Positions 24,823 to 34,481 of a stretch of DNA of 64,000 nt are shown one piece after another. The DNA is taken from assembly GCF_014297365.1 (NCBI RefSeq), contig NZ_JACOQD010000002.1, positions 186,001 to 250,000 on the forward strand, given 5' to 3'. This DNA comes from Winogradskyella echinorum. Lineage in GTDB: Bacteria; Bacteroidota; Bacteroidia; Flavobacteriales; Flavobacteriaceae. How positions within the stretch are numbered: position 1 is the stretch's first letter; the number at the start of each line of letters is the position of its first letter. The notes under the pieces are model-generated. The model made no database searches and had not been told where the DNA came from. It was given only the letters and a program-made list of their open reading frames with translations. A program made the position numbers and the translations under genes.

Positions 24823-27800
24823 TTAGTCTTCAATAGTTTGTATTACTGATTTATTAGAAACTTTTTCTTGTAACCACTGAAATAATATAAATAGGATAGG
24901 AATAACGAAGACTCCTAAAATAGTTCCGATTAACATGCCTCCTGCGGCTCCAGTACCAATAGAATTATTACCTTCTGCTCCAACACCTTTGGCTAACACT
25001 AATGGCATTAACCCTAAAATAAAGGCAAAAGAGGTCATTAAAATTGGACGTAATCTTGCTTTTGCACCATGAATAGCAGCACCTACAATACTTTCACCAT
25101 TTTTTCGTCTTTGTAATGCAAACTCTACAATAAGGATGGCATTTTTAGCCAATAAACCAATAAGCATAATTAAGGCAATTTGAAAATAGATGTTATTTTC
25201 TAAGCCAAAAAACTTCGTGCTTATATAGGCTCCAAATACTCCAAATGGCAATGATAATACAACTGCAAAAGGCAATAAATAACTTTCGTATTGTGCACTT
25301 AATAAGAAGTACACAAACAGAATACTTAAAATAAATATGAAAGTAGTTTGGTTGCCTGCATTAACCTCTTCTCGTGTTAAACCGGAATAGGCAACAGTAT
25401 AATTACTTGGCAATTTTGCTACCTCTTCTTCAATCACCCTAATGGCATCACCTGTACTAAATCCATCATTTGTAGCACCAGTTATACTCGTAGAATTAAA
25501 CAAGTTGAAACGTGTCACCGATTGTGGACCATATACTCGCTTAAGGGTTACAAACTGCGTAATGGGTGTCATTTCTCCAGAATCGGTTCTAACATACATA
25601 CTGTTTAAAGCACTTTCATCAGCTCTATCTTCTGGTAAAGCTTGTACGTACACTCTAAATTGCTTCCCAAATTTTGAAAAATCTGATGCGTAAACACCAC
25701 CAATATATCCTTGCAAGGTTGAAAAAATACTGGTTACTGAAACACCTTTTTCTTTTGCTAAAGGTACATTTACCTCCATTTCATATTGTGGGTAATTGGT
25801 GTTAAAGGCAGATTGTGCATACTTAATTTCCGGATGACTCATTAAAGCCATAGCAAAATCTTTATTTGCCTGATCTAAATCGGTAAACTCACCTCCAAAC
25901 TTATCTAATAAATTAATCTCAAACCCTGAAGAGTTACCAAAACCACGAATACTTGGTGGTGAGAAAAAGATAATATTAGCATCAGGAATCGTTGCTGCAA
26001 TACCAAATAATTGTCCAATTATGGCTTGTGAAGACAATGATGGGTCTTCACGTTTGCTCCAATCGTCAAGCTGAAAAAAACCAATACTATAATTACTACC
26101 TGCTCCACTAATTAAACTTCTTCCTTTAATAAAAGAGACGTTTACAACTCCTGGTAATTCATTTGTTTTTGCATACAACTCTTTAGCTACTGCGTTTGTT
26201 CGGTCTAAAGATGCTCCTGCTGGCAATTCTATATTAGCAAAAATAATTCCTCTATCTTCATTTGGCACAAACCCGGTTGGTGTTGTTTTTGCTGCCCAAT
26301 AAATTCCAATTCCTGCAATTATTAGTAATAAAACAGAAACAAATTTTCTTTTGTATAAAAACTGAAGTGATTTTCCGTATCTGTTAATAGTTGCATTAAA
26401 GCCACGGTTGAATAATGTGTAGAATCGTTTTAATGGACTTTTCCCTTTTAATTCTTCATCTTCTTTATGGGTTTTTAATAATAAAGCACATAATGCAGGG
26501 CTTAATGTTAATGCGTTTACTGCTGAAATTAAAATAGCTATGATTAAAGTTACACCAAATTGCTCGTAAAACACACCTGTTGGACCCGTAATAAATGTTA
26601 CAGGAATAAATACAGCTGCCATTACTAAAGTAATAGATATAATAGCTCCTGAAATTTCGTTCATGGCAGTAAGTGTTGCTTTTTTAGGATTTTTTTCACC
26701 TTCATCCATTTTGGCATGAACTGCTTCTACAACCACAATAGCATCATCTACCACGATACCTATGGCGAGAACTAACGCAAATAGCGTTAATAGGTTTATG
26801 GAATAACCAAAAACACCAAGAAAAAAGAAAGTACCAATAATAGAAACCGGAACTGCAATTGCAGGAATTAGTGTAGAACGGAAATCTTGTAAGAAGATAA
26901 ACACTACTAAAAATACAAGCAAAAAGGCTTCTAATAAAGTGCTAATAACTTTTTCAATAGATGCATTTAAAAATAAACTGGTGTCATAAGGTATGGAAAT
27001 ATGTAATCCTTCCGGAAGGTCTTTTTCAACATCACCAAACGTGGTTTTAATGTTTTCAATAATTTCTTGTGCGTTTGATCCTTTGGTTTGAAAAATACCC
27101 ATAAACACTGCAGGCTTACCCAATGTCATTGCGTTAGAAGCGTAGGATTGTGCATCTAACTCTATAGTTGCCACATCGTTCAATCTCAAAAATTCGCCAT
27201 TTCCTAATGCTTTAATAACGATATCTCCATACTGTTTTTCTTCTTTAAAACGTCCACTATATGTTAATACATATGAAAATGACTCTCCATTATTTTCTCC
27301 TAAAGCTCCTGCTGCAGCTTCTAAATTTTGCTCTTGTAAAGCAGCTGAAATATCTGAAGGAATTAAATTGTAAGCAGCTAATTTATCTGGTTTTAACCAA
27401 ATACGCATCGCGTAATCTTGCTGAGAAAATACACTAACATCTCCAACACCATTAATACGTTGAACTGCAGGGATTACGTTTATTTTTAAATAATTCTGAA
27501 TAAATGTAGCATCATAATCTTCATTTTCAGAATACATTGAAATAAACATTAAAGCACTCGTTTCTTGCTTTTGTGTCGTTACTCCTGTTTGAATTACCTC
27601 TTGTGGCAATAATGGATTTGCTCTTGCTACACGGTTTTGCACGTTTACAGCTGCAATATCTGCATCTATTTCTTGATTAAAATAGACTGTGATTTCCGCA
27701 GTTCCGTTGTTTGAAGCTGTAGAAGTTATATAGGTCATTCCTTCTACTCCATTGATTTGTTCTTCAATAGGAATGATAACGCTCTCTAAAACCGTTTCGG

Positions 27801-27960
27801 CATTTGCTCCTGTATAATTAGCAGATACCTTAATTGTTGGAGGTGCAATATCTGGATATTCTTCTATTGGTAAGGAAGTTATACTGATAACTCCTAGTAT
27901 AACTATGATAATAGAAATTACTGTTGAAAGCACTGGTCTTTCAATAAATGTTTTTAACAT
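24823..27960 (-). CDS. RND multidrug efflux permease (HAE-1/AcrB family)
   Basis: At 1045 residues it has the full AcrB length, with 12 membrane helices and two large periplasmic loops. The start FIERPVLSTVISIIIVILG is typical, and helix 4 carries the proton-relay pair of aspartates in AIGIVVDDAIVVVE. It exports hydrophobic or amphipathic compounds driven by protons. It lies between its adaptor and outer-membrane factor genes. Confidence 0.96.
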   Translation of the reverse strand: MLKTFIERPVLSTVISIIIVILGVISITSLPIEEYPDIAPPTIKVSANYTGANAETVLESVIIPIEEQINGVEGMTYITSTASNNGTAEITVYFNQEIDADIAAVNVQNRVARANPLLPQEVIQTGVTTQKQETSALMFISMYSENEDYDATFIQNYLKINVIPAVQRINGVGDVSVFSQQDYAMRIWLKPDKLAAYNLIPSDISAALQEQNLEAAAGALGENNGESFSYVLTYSGRFKEEKQYGDIVIKALGNGEFLRLNDVATIELDAQSYASNAMTLGKPAVFMGIFQTKGSNAQEIIENIKTTFGDVEKDLPEGLHISIPYDTSLFLNASIEKVISTLLEAFLLVFLVVFIFLQDFRSTLIPAIAVPVSIIGTFFFLGVFGYSINLLTLFALVLAIGIVVDDAIVVVEAVHAKMDEGEKNPKKATLTAMNEISGAIISITLVMAAVFIPVTFITGPTGVFYEQFGVTLIIAILISAVNALTLSPALCALLLKTHKEDEELKGKSPLKRFYTLFNRGFNATINRYGKSLQFLYKRKFVSVLLLIIAGIGIYWAAKTTPTGFVPNEDRGIIFANIELPAGASLDRTNAVAKELYAKTNELPGVVNVSFIKGRSLISGAGSNYSIGFFQLDDWSKREDPSLSSQAIIGQLFGIAATIPDANIIFFSPPSIRGFGNSSGFEINLLDKFGGEFTDLDQANKDFAMALMSHPEIKYAQSAFNTNYPQYEMEVNVPLAKEKGVSVTSIFSTLQGYIGGVYASDFSKFGKQFRVYVQALPEDRADESALNSMYVRTDSGEMTPITQFVTLKRVYGPQSVTRFNLFNSTSITGATNDGFSTGDAIRVIEEEVAKLPSNYTVAYSGLTREEVNAGNQTTFIFILSILFVYFLLSAQYESYLLPFAVVLSLPFGVFGAYISTKFFGLENNIYFQIALIMLIGLLAKNAILIVEFALQRRKNGESIVGAAIHGAKARLRPILMTSFAFILGLMPLVLAKGVGAEGNNSIGTGAAGGMLIGTILGVFVIPILFILFQWLQEKVSNKSVIQTIED

Positions 27961-27985
27961 GACAAATAAATTGTTAGCTGATTAT

Positions 27986-29125
27986 TTAATTTCTGAATAA
28001 GGTTGCTACAGGTTTTATAGCATCTTTAAAAGTTGTTTCTTGAGGTGAAATAGCCATTCCGTTTCTAAGTTTACTCACACCAGAAACAACGATCTTATCA
28101 TTGGTTGTTATACCCGCTTCAACCACATATAAGTTATCTACCGTGCCTTTAACTTCTATAATAGATGTAACAACTTTATTATCTTCACCAAGTTTAAAAA
28201 TCATAATGTTTCCTTGCTGTTCAAAAGTTGCAGATTGCGGAACAACGATAGCATCTTTATATTCTATCGGAAATCTTATTTTTCCACTATTTCCATTGGT
28301 TAAAATTTCGTTTGGATTATCGAATACTGCGCGTATCTGTATGGTTCCTGTACTTTGATTTATTTGACCAGTACTGGTTTGTATACGTCCCTTTTTAGAA
28401 TATTCTTTACCATTAGCTAAAATTAAAGTTAAATCTGGCGAATTTTTTATGCGCTCTGCTTTGTTTTGACCTTCTGAACGTTGCAAATGATCTATATATT
28501 GAGCCTCGTTAAAACTAAAAAAGGCATATACTTCATCAATTTGACTAACTGTTGTTAATGGTGTAGCATCACTTGGACTAATTAAAGCACCTTCTCTAAA
28601 ATTTATTGCTCCAACAAAACCATCAATTGGACTTTTAATTGTAGCATAACCAATATTTGCAGTAACACCGCTATAGTTTGCTTTAGCTTGAGCCAAATTG
28701 GCTTTAGCAGTTTCTAATTGTACCGGGCTAATAATGTTTTTTTCTACTAAAGGAATTAATTTATCGACCTCAACTTGTGCTACATTTACCTGTGCTTTTG
28801 CTGCACCTGCATCTTGGCTTAACGATTGTGTTTCAAGTTTAAAAAGCACTTGTCCTTTACGTACTTTTTGCCCTTCGTCTACATATACTTTTTCTATATA
28901 TCCAGAGGTTTTAGCTCTTACATCACTATTCACTCTACCTTCTATAGTTGTTGGATATTCTGTAAAACCTGTAACAGTTTTTGTTTGTAATTGAGCAACA
29001 GGAAAAGGTAAAGCTTGTTGCTGCTGTACTGTAACTGCTTGCGTATTCTCATTATTATCACAACTAACCAGGACTAGAAAAACACTAGCTATGGTTAATA
29101 TTGAAACTATATTATTTGTTTTCAT
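27986..29125 (-). CDS. RND periplasmic adaptor (AcrA/MexA family) lipoprotein
   Basis: The 379-residue protein has a lipobox VLVSC (C22), a biotinyl-lipoyl-like half (VRAKTSGYIEKVYVDEGQKV), a coiled-coil hairpin (about 105-155), then beta-barrel and membrane-proximal domains with GFVGAINFREGALISP. It links permease and outer-membrane factor. It starts 4 bases after the GbsR-like gene. Confidence 0.95.
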   Translation of the reverse strand: MKTNNIVSILTIASVFLVLVSCDNNENTQAVTVQQQQALPFPVAQLQTKTVTGFTEYPTTIEGRVNSDVRAKTSGYIEKVYVDEGQKVRKGQVLFKLETQSLSQDAGAAKAQVNVAQVEVDKLIPLVEKNIISPVQLETAKANLAQAKANYSGVTANIGYATIKSPIDGFVGAINFREGALISPSDATPLTTVSQIDEVYAFFSFNEAQYIDHLQRSEGQNKAERIKNSPDLTLILANGKEYSKKGRIQTSTGQINQSTGTIQIRAVFDNPNEILTNGNSGKIRFPIEYKDAIVVPQSATFEQQGNIMIFKLGEDNKVVTSIIEVKGTVDNLYVVEAGITTNDKIVVSGVSKLRNGMAISPQETTFKDAIKPVATLFRN

Positions 29126-29129
29126 TATT

Positions 29130-29627
29130 TTATAAGTTGAATTTATTATTAATTAGGTTTTCTTTTAGTTCTTTCATTGATGCAGAAGCACTTGAAATAA
29201 ATTTGAGATAATTGTTATGAAATGTTAGATCGAATTTCTCGTCTTCGTCTGTAATATGTTCGTTTATAGCTTCTTTATAAGCTTTTATTTCAAGATGTAG
29301 TACCTCGACAGTTTCCCATTCTTCAATCATATTATCAATATGATTTAATACCGAATCTTTATTAATGACAAAATACTTTTTACGGTCGCCTGTTTTGGTG
29401 AAGTATTCTATTTTTTTTAAGTCTTGTAAGTGGTTTAAATGGGTAGAAATGGTGCTTTTACTTGCGCACAATACCTCTACCATTTCATCAAAAGTTGCAC
29501 CTCGTTTTCCTGTTAAAATCACGTAAGCCATTATACGCGCTGCAACAGGTGCTAAACCATCTTTACTTTCTAAATGCACACCTAGTTTTTCAACTAAGCG
29601 CATTTTTTCTTTACATATAGTGTCCAT
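29130..29627 (-). CDS. GbsR/MarR-type winged-helix regulator of the efflux operon
   Basis: The 165-residue protein has the GbsR pattern: LAPVAARIMAYVILTGKRG, then a winged helix (FDEMVEVLCASKSTISTHLN, residues about 45-65) and wing with TGDRKKYF, then a helical tail. Such regulators repress from promoter operators. It is the first gene of the pump operon and its promoter contains an 8-bp inverted repeat. Confidence 0.9.
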   Translation of the reverse strand: MDTICKEKMRLVEKLGVHLESKDGLAPVAARIMAYVILTGKRGATFDEMVEVLCASKSTISTHLNHLQDLKKIEYFTKTGDRKKYFVINKDSVLNHIDNMIEEWETVEVLHLEIKAYKEAINEHITDEDEKFDLTFHNNYLKFISSASASMKELKENLINNKFNL

Positions 29628-29689
29628 CAGTCTTAATTATGTCATTGCTTTTCAACAAAAAAAATTAATAGTCTAATAAAATTTCTATG

Positions 29690-29725
29690 CAAATATATAT
29701 ATTAGTTCGTAACAAACCGAACTAA
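29690..29725 (-). promoter_or_regulatory. Efflux operon promoter and predicted operator
   Basis: A perfect inverted repeat TTAGTTCG-N8-CGAACTAA lies at 29702-29725, directly upstream of the -7 box TATATTTG (minus strand, 29697-29690). A further half-like CGAAGTT follows at 29727-29733. Binding by the GbsR-like protein, or formerly by the broken TetR, would block the promoter. Confidence 0.6.
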
Positions 29726-29772
29726 ACGAAGTTAAAATGTTGTTAATAGTTTTCAGAAAATTATTAATGAAC

Positions 29773-30573
29773 TTAAAACAGTGTTAAAAGCTTATTTGTG
29801 TCCTTAATTAAAGCAGATATCTTTTGCGCATCATAAGCATCTGGATGTACATTATTATAACTTCCTCTGTCATTATCAAAGTAGTGTGCAGACATATTTG
29901 AATGAATTGAATCTAGTGCTAAAGAATACAAAATATCCACACCTTTTTCAGCAGGCGACCAATGTTGCCCATAGGCTTCTTTTGCCATTTTTGTATTTAA
30001 CAAAGAACCAGGATTTACAGCTATTGTTACTATATTTGGATGACTTTTAGCAAAGTTGAATGACCACATAGTTAACGCCAATTTACTCTGCGCATAGCTT
30101 TCGCTATCATTTACAGTAGCATCTCCAGTTAAAACCCCTTTTTGAACCGTAGATTGTGCTGCTGAACTTAAATTTATAATTCTGGTTTTTGAACCTTTTT
30201 CTAAAACAGAAATAATATTCTCTGTTAAAACGTAAGGCGCCAAATAATTCACTGTCATTCTTATATCTAAACTGTCTTTAGTCTTGCTTGAATTGGTTTT
30301 GTAAATTCCTGCGTTGTTGATAAGAATATCTAGCTTTTCAACTTCATTTTTAATTTGTTCTGCCATTTGTTTCACGGCTTTTAAATCTGAAAAATCAGCT
30401 ACAAAACCATTGATGTTCTTATTGTTTGAAGCGCCTTTTAATTCATCGATGACTTTAGTTACTTTAACTTCACTTCGACCGTGAATATAAATTTTGTGCC
30501 CATCTTTGGCCAATTTTAAAGCGGTTAGTTTACCGATGCCGTCTGTACTTCCTGTTATTAATATGGTTTTCAT
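29773..30573 (-). CDS. Short-chain dehydrogenase/reductase (SDR)
   Basis: I start the gene at ATG 30573 (266 residues), where the product begins MKTILITGSTDGIGK; an upstream extension to 30660 would run through a palindromic repeat. Motifs are complete: TGSTDGIG (cofactor), NNAG, a Ser in INLSSAAQ and YAQSK (catalytic YxxxK). It is a cytosolic NAD(P)-dependent reductase of the retinol-dehydrogenase-like group. It follows the oxygenase gene by about 125 bases containing the palindromic element. Confidence 0.9.
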   Translation of the reverse strand: MKTILITGSTDGIGKLTALKLAKDGHKIYIHGRSEVKVTKVIDELKGASNNKNINGFVADFSDLKAVKQMAEQIKNEVEKLDILINNAGIYKTNSSKTKDSLDIRMTVNYLAPYVLTENIISVLEKGSKTRIINLSSAAQSTVQKGVLTGDATVNDSESYAQSKLALTMWSFNFAKSHPNIVTIAVNPGSLLNTKMAKEAYGQHWSPAEKGVDILYSLALDSIHSNMSAHYFDNDRGSYNNVHPDAYDAQKISALIKDTNKLLTLF

Positions 30574-30595
30574 TATTTTTATTTTTTGTTGAAAT

Positions 30596-30666
30596 GTCAG
30601 TTCGAGAGATGTTCTCGATACTTTTTTCTTCAGAATGTATTCTGAAGTAACATCACTCAAACTGAC
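30596..30666. repeat. Cloverleaf-like palindromic element
   Basis: An outer 7-bp stem (GTCAGTT 30596-30602 with AACTGAC 30660-30666) encloses two perfect hairpins: TCGAGA/TCTCGA (30602-30607, 30613-30618) and CTTCAGAAT/ATTCTGAAG (30628-30636, 30639-30647, 2-nt loop). The GTCAGTTCGAG start is like dispersed intergenic repeats I recall from flavobacterial genomes, so this is probably a REP/MITE-like element. It lies between the oxygenase and SDR genes. Confidence 0.7.
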
Positions 30667-30698
30667 GTTCCTAAATCATTTGTAAAGTATTCTAATTT

Positions 30699-31664
30699 TT
30701 AAAATGGTGCAATAGTATCTTTAGATCCATCTGGTAAACTCCAGCGTTGACGAGCTGTAACACTTTCTAATGCCATATCTTTAATGGTACTAACACTGCC
30801 TATATTACCATAGCTGCTTTGGTTTCCTCGTGGTATTTGCATACGGTCTCCATACAACCAAACTACTAAATTACTGCGCTGTCCGCTAGTAATTGGGTGT
30901 GTTGCGTGAGGTACATTACCTCTGTGAATGATGGCTTTACCAGGTTCAAACTTTGTTTGTACTGTTTTACCTGAAGCTTTATCATAGAAATCTACAATGG
31001 ATCCTGTAAATGCTTCATCTGGTAAGTTAATGTTTATATTCAACGTAGCTGATGATGCATCGGTATGTGCATGCAGATCTTTGTCTTTATCTGGATTATA
31101 TTGTATAGAAAACCCAAATGTTTGGTTATCATAACCATAAGTTCCTAATAATAATCGTGCAATCGGACGCATATATCTGTCCATGATAGCATTATAGAAT
31201 GCTTGGAAACTTGGTGCAGCAAAATGCCCTTCAGAACGAGGATCTAACATCATTCCATAACGATTTAATTGAATTCCGTAAGGCGCACGTTTTGGAATTT
31301 CTGAATTTACCGCATCTTCTAGATACTTACGAAAATCGGCTAAACGCTCTAAATCAAAAAACTGTGTTTCGTAAACACCAGGAATAATTTCTTCCCATAA
31401 ATCGGCAACAGCAGTTTCTTTTTCTGGGTTTTCCCAAGCGTCGTTTATAGCTTTACGTAATTTAGGGTCAAGTAAAGATTCGTCTGGTAGTAATAAATGG
31501 TCTTTATTTTCTAGTTCCCACTCAGCCCAAGCAGACTCTAATAATTTGCGGTTATCGTTCCAAAATTTTGAAACTGATGGATCGCGTCTTAATGATAATT
31601 CTCTTGATGGTACTTCTATAGCACGAGCTTCTGTAAGTGCATTTGTATTTGTTATTGTTTTCAT
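30699..31664 (-). CDS. 2-oxoglutarate/Fe(II)-dependent oxygenase-like protein
   Basis: The 321-residue protein has a double-stranded beta-helix core with the metal triad H-x-D in LHAHTDASSA and a distal His in NVPHATHPI, followed by the 2-oxoglutarate-binding Arg in GQRSNLVVW. This matches prolyl-hydroxylase-like oxygenases. A helical N-terminal part (1-100) is unassigned. It lies 16 bases after the crotonase gene, so the two probably act in one pathway; substrate unknown. Confidence 0.82.
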   Translation of the reverse strand: MKTITNTNALTEARAIEVPSRELSLRRDPSVSKFWNDNRKLLESAWAEWELENKDHLLLPDESLLDPKLRKAINDAWENPEKETAVADLWEEIIPGVYETQFFDLERLADFRKYLEDAVNSEIPKRAPYGIQLNRYGMMLDPRSEGHFAAPSFQAFYNAIMDRYMRPIARLLLGTYGYDNQTFGFSIQYNPDKDKDLHAHTDASSATLNININLPDEAFTGSIVDFYDKASGKTVQTKFEPGKAIIHRGNVPHATHPITSGQRSNLVVWLYGDRMQIPRGNQSSYGNIGSVSTIKDMALESVTARQRWSLPDGSKDTIAPF

Positions 31665-31680
31665 AATTTCTAATCTTTTT

Positions 31681-32529
31681 TTATAATTGAATTTCCTGCA
31701 GATCCATTAACATAGACTCCCAATTCTTTTGATTGTCATGATCGAATTGCGCACCATTTTCATCTGCAATTGTAAAACGTTTAATTGCTGGTGTTTTACT
31801 GGTTGCTTGAAATAACTGGTACGCTTCTTCCTTTAAAGCGTCTTTAATTGGTAAATCGATAGAGGCATAAACGGCACGTTTACAAGCTTCAATAGATTCT
31901 GCTGGGAATTTAGAAATACGTTCTGCTAAAGCATCTACATAAGGTCCAATATCGTCAGCATCTAAAGCTTTATTGATCGTTCCGAAATTTTCAGCTTCGT
32001 CTGCATCCCAATCTCTTGCTCCCAAAATGATTTCTAATGCTTTACCAAGTCCTGCTTGTCTTGCCATACGAGAAGCTCCTCCTCCACAAGGTAAAATTCC
32101 CATACCAACTTCCATTTGCATGAATTTGGCTTTTCCTCTTGCTGCAAATCGCATGTCTAATGCTAATGCCATTTCGTGTCCTCCACCACGAGCAAAACCT
32201 TCAATTTTTGCGATTGTTGCTTGTGGTACATTACTTAATCGTTCTAAAACCGATTGTAAGTCTAACAATTGTACTTCATTTCTTGGTACAGCTTCCGTAG
32301 ACATGTCTCTAAGTAAATTAGTATCGTAATGACAAACCCAATAGCCAGGATTTGATGATTGAAAAACGACTACTTTTACACTTCTATCACGTTCTAAACG
32401 TAAACACAAACTACTTAAGTCTGCTAGCATTTCTTGTCCTTGTACGTTTACTGGTCCAAAGTTGATATCAACCGTTAAAATTGCTCCATTTTGTTTTGCT
32501 GTAAATGTTTGAAAATTTTTGTAATCCAT
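31681..32529 (-). CDS. Enoyl-CoA hydratase/isomerase (crotonase) family protein
   Basis: The 282-residue protein has the crotonase fold: the oxyanion stretch KIEGFARGGGHEMALALD (near 110-125) and QMEVGMGILPCGGGASRM, where the Glu of MEVG takes the place of a catalytic acid. The usual N-terminal A-D/N-x-D oxyanion motif is replaced by SNPGYWVCHYD, so its chemistry may differ from hydration. Paired with the 2-oxoglutarate oxygenase. Confidence 0.87.
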   Translation of the reverse strand: MDYKNFQTFTAKQNGAILTVDINFGPVNVQGQEMLADLSSLCLRLERDRSVKVVVFQSSNPGYWVCHYDTNLLRDMSTEAVPRNEVQLLDLQSVLERLSNVPQATIAKIEGFARGGGHEMALALDMRFAARGKAKFMQMEVGMGILPCGGGASRMARQAGLGKALEIILGARDWDADEAENFGTINKALDADDIGPYVDALAERISKFPAESIEACKRAVYASIDLPIKDALKEEAYQLFQATSKTPAIKRFTIADENGAQFDHDNQKNWESMLMDLQEIQL

Positions 32530-32664
32530 GATTTCTATTGTTTTAAGTTAATACTGTATTTGTTGTTGTGTTATAATTACAGTACAAACTTACTTAAGAC
32601 ATCAAGGCTATTTTTGGTAGAAAACAATGTGTTATTAGTAAAAAACAAGGTTTGTAGTAAAAAC

Positions 32665-33525
32665 CTAAGCTAAATTGGCTTTAAAGTCACTTAAACTGAT
32701 GCCTTTATAGGTTTTAAAAATTTTATTTAAGTGGCTAGAATCTGTAAAACCAAGCTCTAAAGCTATTTCAGAATCTTGTGCATCTGTATACTTTAATCGT
32801 GTTTCTACCGACTTTAATTTATAATTAAGGATGTATTTTTTTAAAGGCACATCGGTATGTTTTTTAAAATACTCACTAATATAATTGTCTGCCATATGAA
32901 ATTCTTCAGCTAGACTTTTAGTGCTTAATACTTCGGGATTATAGATATTAGAGTGAATAAAGTTTATGATTTGCTGAATTTTTGAAGATTTTACCTCTTT
33001 GATAGTTTCAGCATTTATATACTGAATATTTCTAGCGATTAAATGCAATATAACTGATAGTGAGTTTTGAATGATAAAAAGATCATTGGATTGCTTGTTT
33101 AAATATTCCGTAGCTACCATGTTTACTAAGGAGATCAAATGCGCTCTATCTGAAGTGGTTTCAAATTGCATTTCGCGTAGTTGATGACTTTCACTATTTA
33201 AAATTTCTTCAATTTTACGAAACCAATCATTAACAGGAAACGTTGCATTTTGTGAAGATGTATTTCTAAAAAAGCTCTTTAAAAATTTAATAGCTGTTAC
33301 AGTTGTGGGTGTTTCAGCTTGTATAATATAAACGTCATCAGGAATAAATACGAAGATACTATTGTCTGCATAAGGCACAGTTTTTCCGTTAATTTTTATA
33401 GTTCCTTGGCCTTTTTCTATATAAACTATTTCGAAAAAACGTATTGTTGTGTATTGACAAAATGTGAAAAATGTTTCGTCTTTATATTTCTGAATTACGA
33501 TGTTTTCGAGAATAGTTCTTGCCAT
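32665..33525 (-). CDS. AraC-family transcriptional regulator
   Basis: Starting at ATG 33525 (286 residues, MARTILENIV) avoids an upstream hydrophobic stretch and leaves the terminator of the previous gene outside. The N-terminal cupin-like domain is followed by a C-terminal AraC domain (about 190-286) with LALELGFTDSSHLNKIFKTY-like second helix pair. It lies 135 bases before the crotonase gene and may control the crotonase-oxygenase-SDR group. Confidence 0.9.
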   Translation of the reverse strand: MARTILENIVIQKYKDETFFTFCQYTTIRFFEIVYIEKGQGTIKINGKTVPYADNSIFVFIPDDVYIIQAETPTTVTAIKFLKSFFRNTSSQNATFPVNDWFRKIEEILNSESHQLREMQFETTSDRAHLISLVNMVATEYLNKQSNDLFIIQNSLSVILHLIARNIQYINAETIKEVKSSKIQQIINFIHSNIYNPEVLSTKSLAEEFHMADNYISEYFKKHTDVPLKKYILNYKLKSVETRLKYTDAQDSEIALELGFTDSSHLNKIFKTYKGISLSDFKANLA

Positions 33526-33557
33526 AATAGTTACTATAATTAGTGTAATTAAAATAG

Positions 33558-33585
33558 AAGAAGCCACCTAATAAAGTGACTTCTT
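33558..33585 (-). terminator. Terminator of the DUF4437 gene
   Basis: On the minus strand a 10-bp stem with one G-T pair (33585-33576 with 33567-33558) is followed by CTATTTTAATT. It lies 41 bases after the stop at 33627 and separates it from AraC. Confidence 0.7.
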
Positions 33586-33626
33586 CCTGCTATTAATCAA
33601 TATTTAGGGTTATTGCGTAACATTGT

Positions 33627-34475
33627 TTATTCTGTTTTAGTCACTTCGAATTCACCATTAGTCCTCGTATAAATAACAGCTTCTTCATCATCTTTTACAG
33701 TAATTGTTTGTGTGGTATCTTTTTTGGCTCCAAAATAACTTCCTGCTTCTAGTAAATTTATGTGCTTATTATCCTTCACTTGATGTGCTATAGTGCCTTT
33801 AATAACGATAGCTCTAAAATTATCACTAAGGTTTTTAATTTCACCTTTATAGCCAGCTGGTAATTTAACAAGTGTTGAACGTAATTCTTTATCCTGATGA
33901 TTTCCCCATAAAAACGCAGTTTCCACATTACTTTCATCAGTAACCCAAGTAATATCATTAGCATTTAACCAAACGAGATTGTTTTTATCTACATTAACTG
34001 GTCGTTCGCCATTATCAAAAGCTTCTTCAGTTGGTTTAACCAAATATGGACCTTCTTGGATTTCTATGTATGCCAAATTATCTTCAGCATCTGCAGCTGT
34101 AATATGAGCTTCGCCAGCTGGTTGAGCCCAAAAAGAGCCTGCTGGCAACCATTGTTTTTCGGCATTTTCATCATCATTATGCAATAAGCCTTTAATTACG
34201 ACACCTCGATATGTTACATTATGAATGTGTGGTGGTGACGAAAAACCTTTTTTAAATTTTACCAAGAATCCAGATGCTAACGTATCTGTTCGGTCTCCCC
34301 AAAGTTTTCCTGCAACTGGACTTTTATCACCTCTCAACGGATTTAACCAACCCCATTCTATTTGGTCTGTTGTAACGACTTCGTTTTTGGATTTTGTGTG
34401 GTCTGTTGTTGGTGTTTGTGCAATTGTATTAACACTAGCTACCAATCCAATTAATATAGTAATAAACGTTTTCAT
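33627..34475 (-). CDS. Secreted DUF4437 cupin protein
   Basis: The 282-residue protein has a signal peptide (cleavage after NTIAQ region, about residue 19) and a two-cupin layout as in DUF4437 proteins. [16 protein letters not shown] gives possible metal-binding histidines in the first cupin, with EAHITAAD further on. The second cupin is degenerate. It lies 6 bases after the nitroreductase gene. Enzymatic activity is unproven for the family. Confidence 0.85.
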   Translation of the reverse strand: MKTFITILIGLVASVNTIAQTPTTDHTKSKNEVVTTDQIEWGWLNPLRGDKSPVAGKLWGDRTDTLASGFLVKFKKGFSSPPHIHNVTYRGVVIKGLLHNDDENAEKQWLPAGSFWAQPAGEAHITAADAEDNLAYIEIQEGPYLVKPTEEAFDNGERPVNVDKNNLVWLNANDITWVTDESNVETAFLWGNHQDKELRSTLVKLPAGYKGEIKNLSDNFRAIVIKGTIAHQVKDNKHINLLEAGSYFGAKKDTTQTITVKDDEEAVIYTRTNGEFEVTKTE

Positions 34476-34481
34476 TGCTTG

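Noticed and set aside
30574..30660. Longer N-terminus for the SDR
   Set aside because: It is translated from the cloverleaf palindrome; the SDR fold starts directly at MKTILITG.
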